A stretch of DNA of 5,293 nucleotides from contig JANQMM010000004.1 in NCBI GenBank assembly GCA_028280145.1, positions 1 through 5,293 of the forward strand. The letters are read 5' to 3'. This document shows positions 5,217-5,293 of the stretch, piece after piece; positions within the stretch are counted from its first letter, which is position 1, and every line of letters begins with the position of its first letter. The notes under the pieces are model-generated. The model had not been told where the DNA came from and did not search any database. It saw only the letters and a program-made list of their open reading frames with translations. The translations under genes were made by a program, and so were the position numbers. This DNA comes from Minisyncoccota bacterium (GTDB lineage: Bacteria > Patescibacteriota > Minisyncoccia > Phycocordibacterales > JACZSL01).

Positions 5217-5288
5217 GGCCCTATCGTCTAACGGCTAGGACATATCCCTCTCACGGATAAAATCGGGGTTCGATTCCCCGTAGGGTCA
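5217..5288 (+). tRNA. tRNA-Glu, anticodon CTC
   Basis: A full cloverleaf can be drawn by hand. The acceptor arm is 5217-5223 with 5281-5287 (seven pairs, one G-U). The D stem GTCT/GGAC (5226-5229, 5238-5241) encloses a GG-containing loop. The anticodon stem TATCC/GGATA (5243-5247, 5255-5259) holds loop CTCTCAC with anticodon CTC at 5250-5252, reading GAG (Glu). The T stem CGGGG/CCCCG (5264-5268, 5276-5280) holds loop TTCGATT. The loop CTCTCAC and the CGTCTAACGGCTAGGAC D-arm are typical of bacterial tRNA-Glu. The discriminator is A5288; the next bases are TGG, so CCA is not encoded and must be added by a nucleotidyltransferase. The window ends five bases later. Confidence 0.96.
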
Positions 5289-5293
5289 TGGAT

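Overview
The window looks like ordinary chromosomal DNA of a bacterium with mid-range G+C (about 45% in the genes I hand-counted). It holds seven protein genes, one of them cut by the window edge, and one tRNA gene. The best guess for the host is a member of the Candidate Phyla Radiation (Patescibacteria, for example a parcubacterium). The hints are a pseudouridine synthase without its C-terminal PUA domain, a tRNA without an encoded CCA, and start codons lying almost directly behind -10 boxes with little Shine-Dalgarno sequence. This placement is inference; the sequence carries no taxonomic marker I can read with certainty.

Layout from left to right. At 1-206 (minus) is the 5' part of rplU (ribosomal protein L21) with its own short-leader promoter. 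At 264-1319 (minus) is rmuC, a membrane-anchored protein with a predicted nuclease fold. A compact divergent promoter region follows at 1320-1375. At 1376-1828 (plus) is a complete YqeY/GatB-tail gene. At 1849-2232 (plus) is a self-contained unit: a near-consensus promoter, a small G+C-rich gene of unknown function encoding 89 residues with a very basic tail, and a strong intrinsic terminator. The right half is one minus-strand operon, read from right to left: a CaCA-family Na+/Ca2+-type antiporter (4103-5059), an MFS transporter (2897-4093) and truB (2204-2887). Its two junctions each have a TAA stop, nine bases, then ATG AAA. At 5217-5288 (plus) is tRNA-Glu(CTC), preceded by a good promoter.

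Functionally the window mixes translation genes (L21, TruB, tRNA-Glu and perhaps YqeY), a DNA-maintenance protein (RmuC) and membrane transport (antiporter and MFS). I see no CRISPR array, insertion sequence, prophage gene, toxin-antitoxin pair or defence cluster. The points most worth a second look are the compositionally distinct orphan gene at 1908-2177 with its promoter and nested terminator, and the repeated pattern of extended -10 boxes placed so close to start codons that leaderless or near-leaderless mRNAs are expected.
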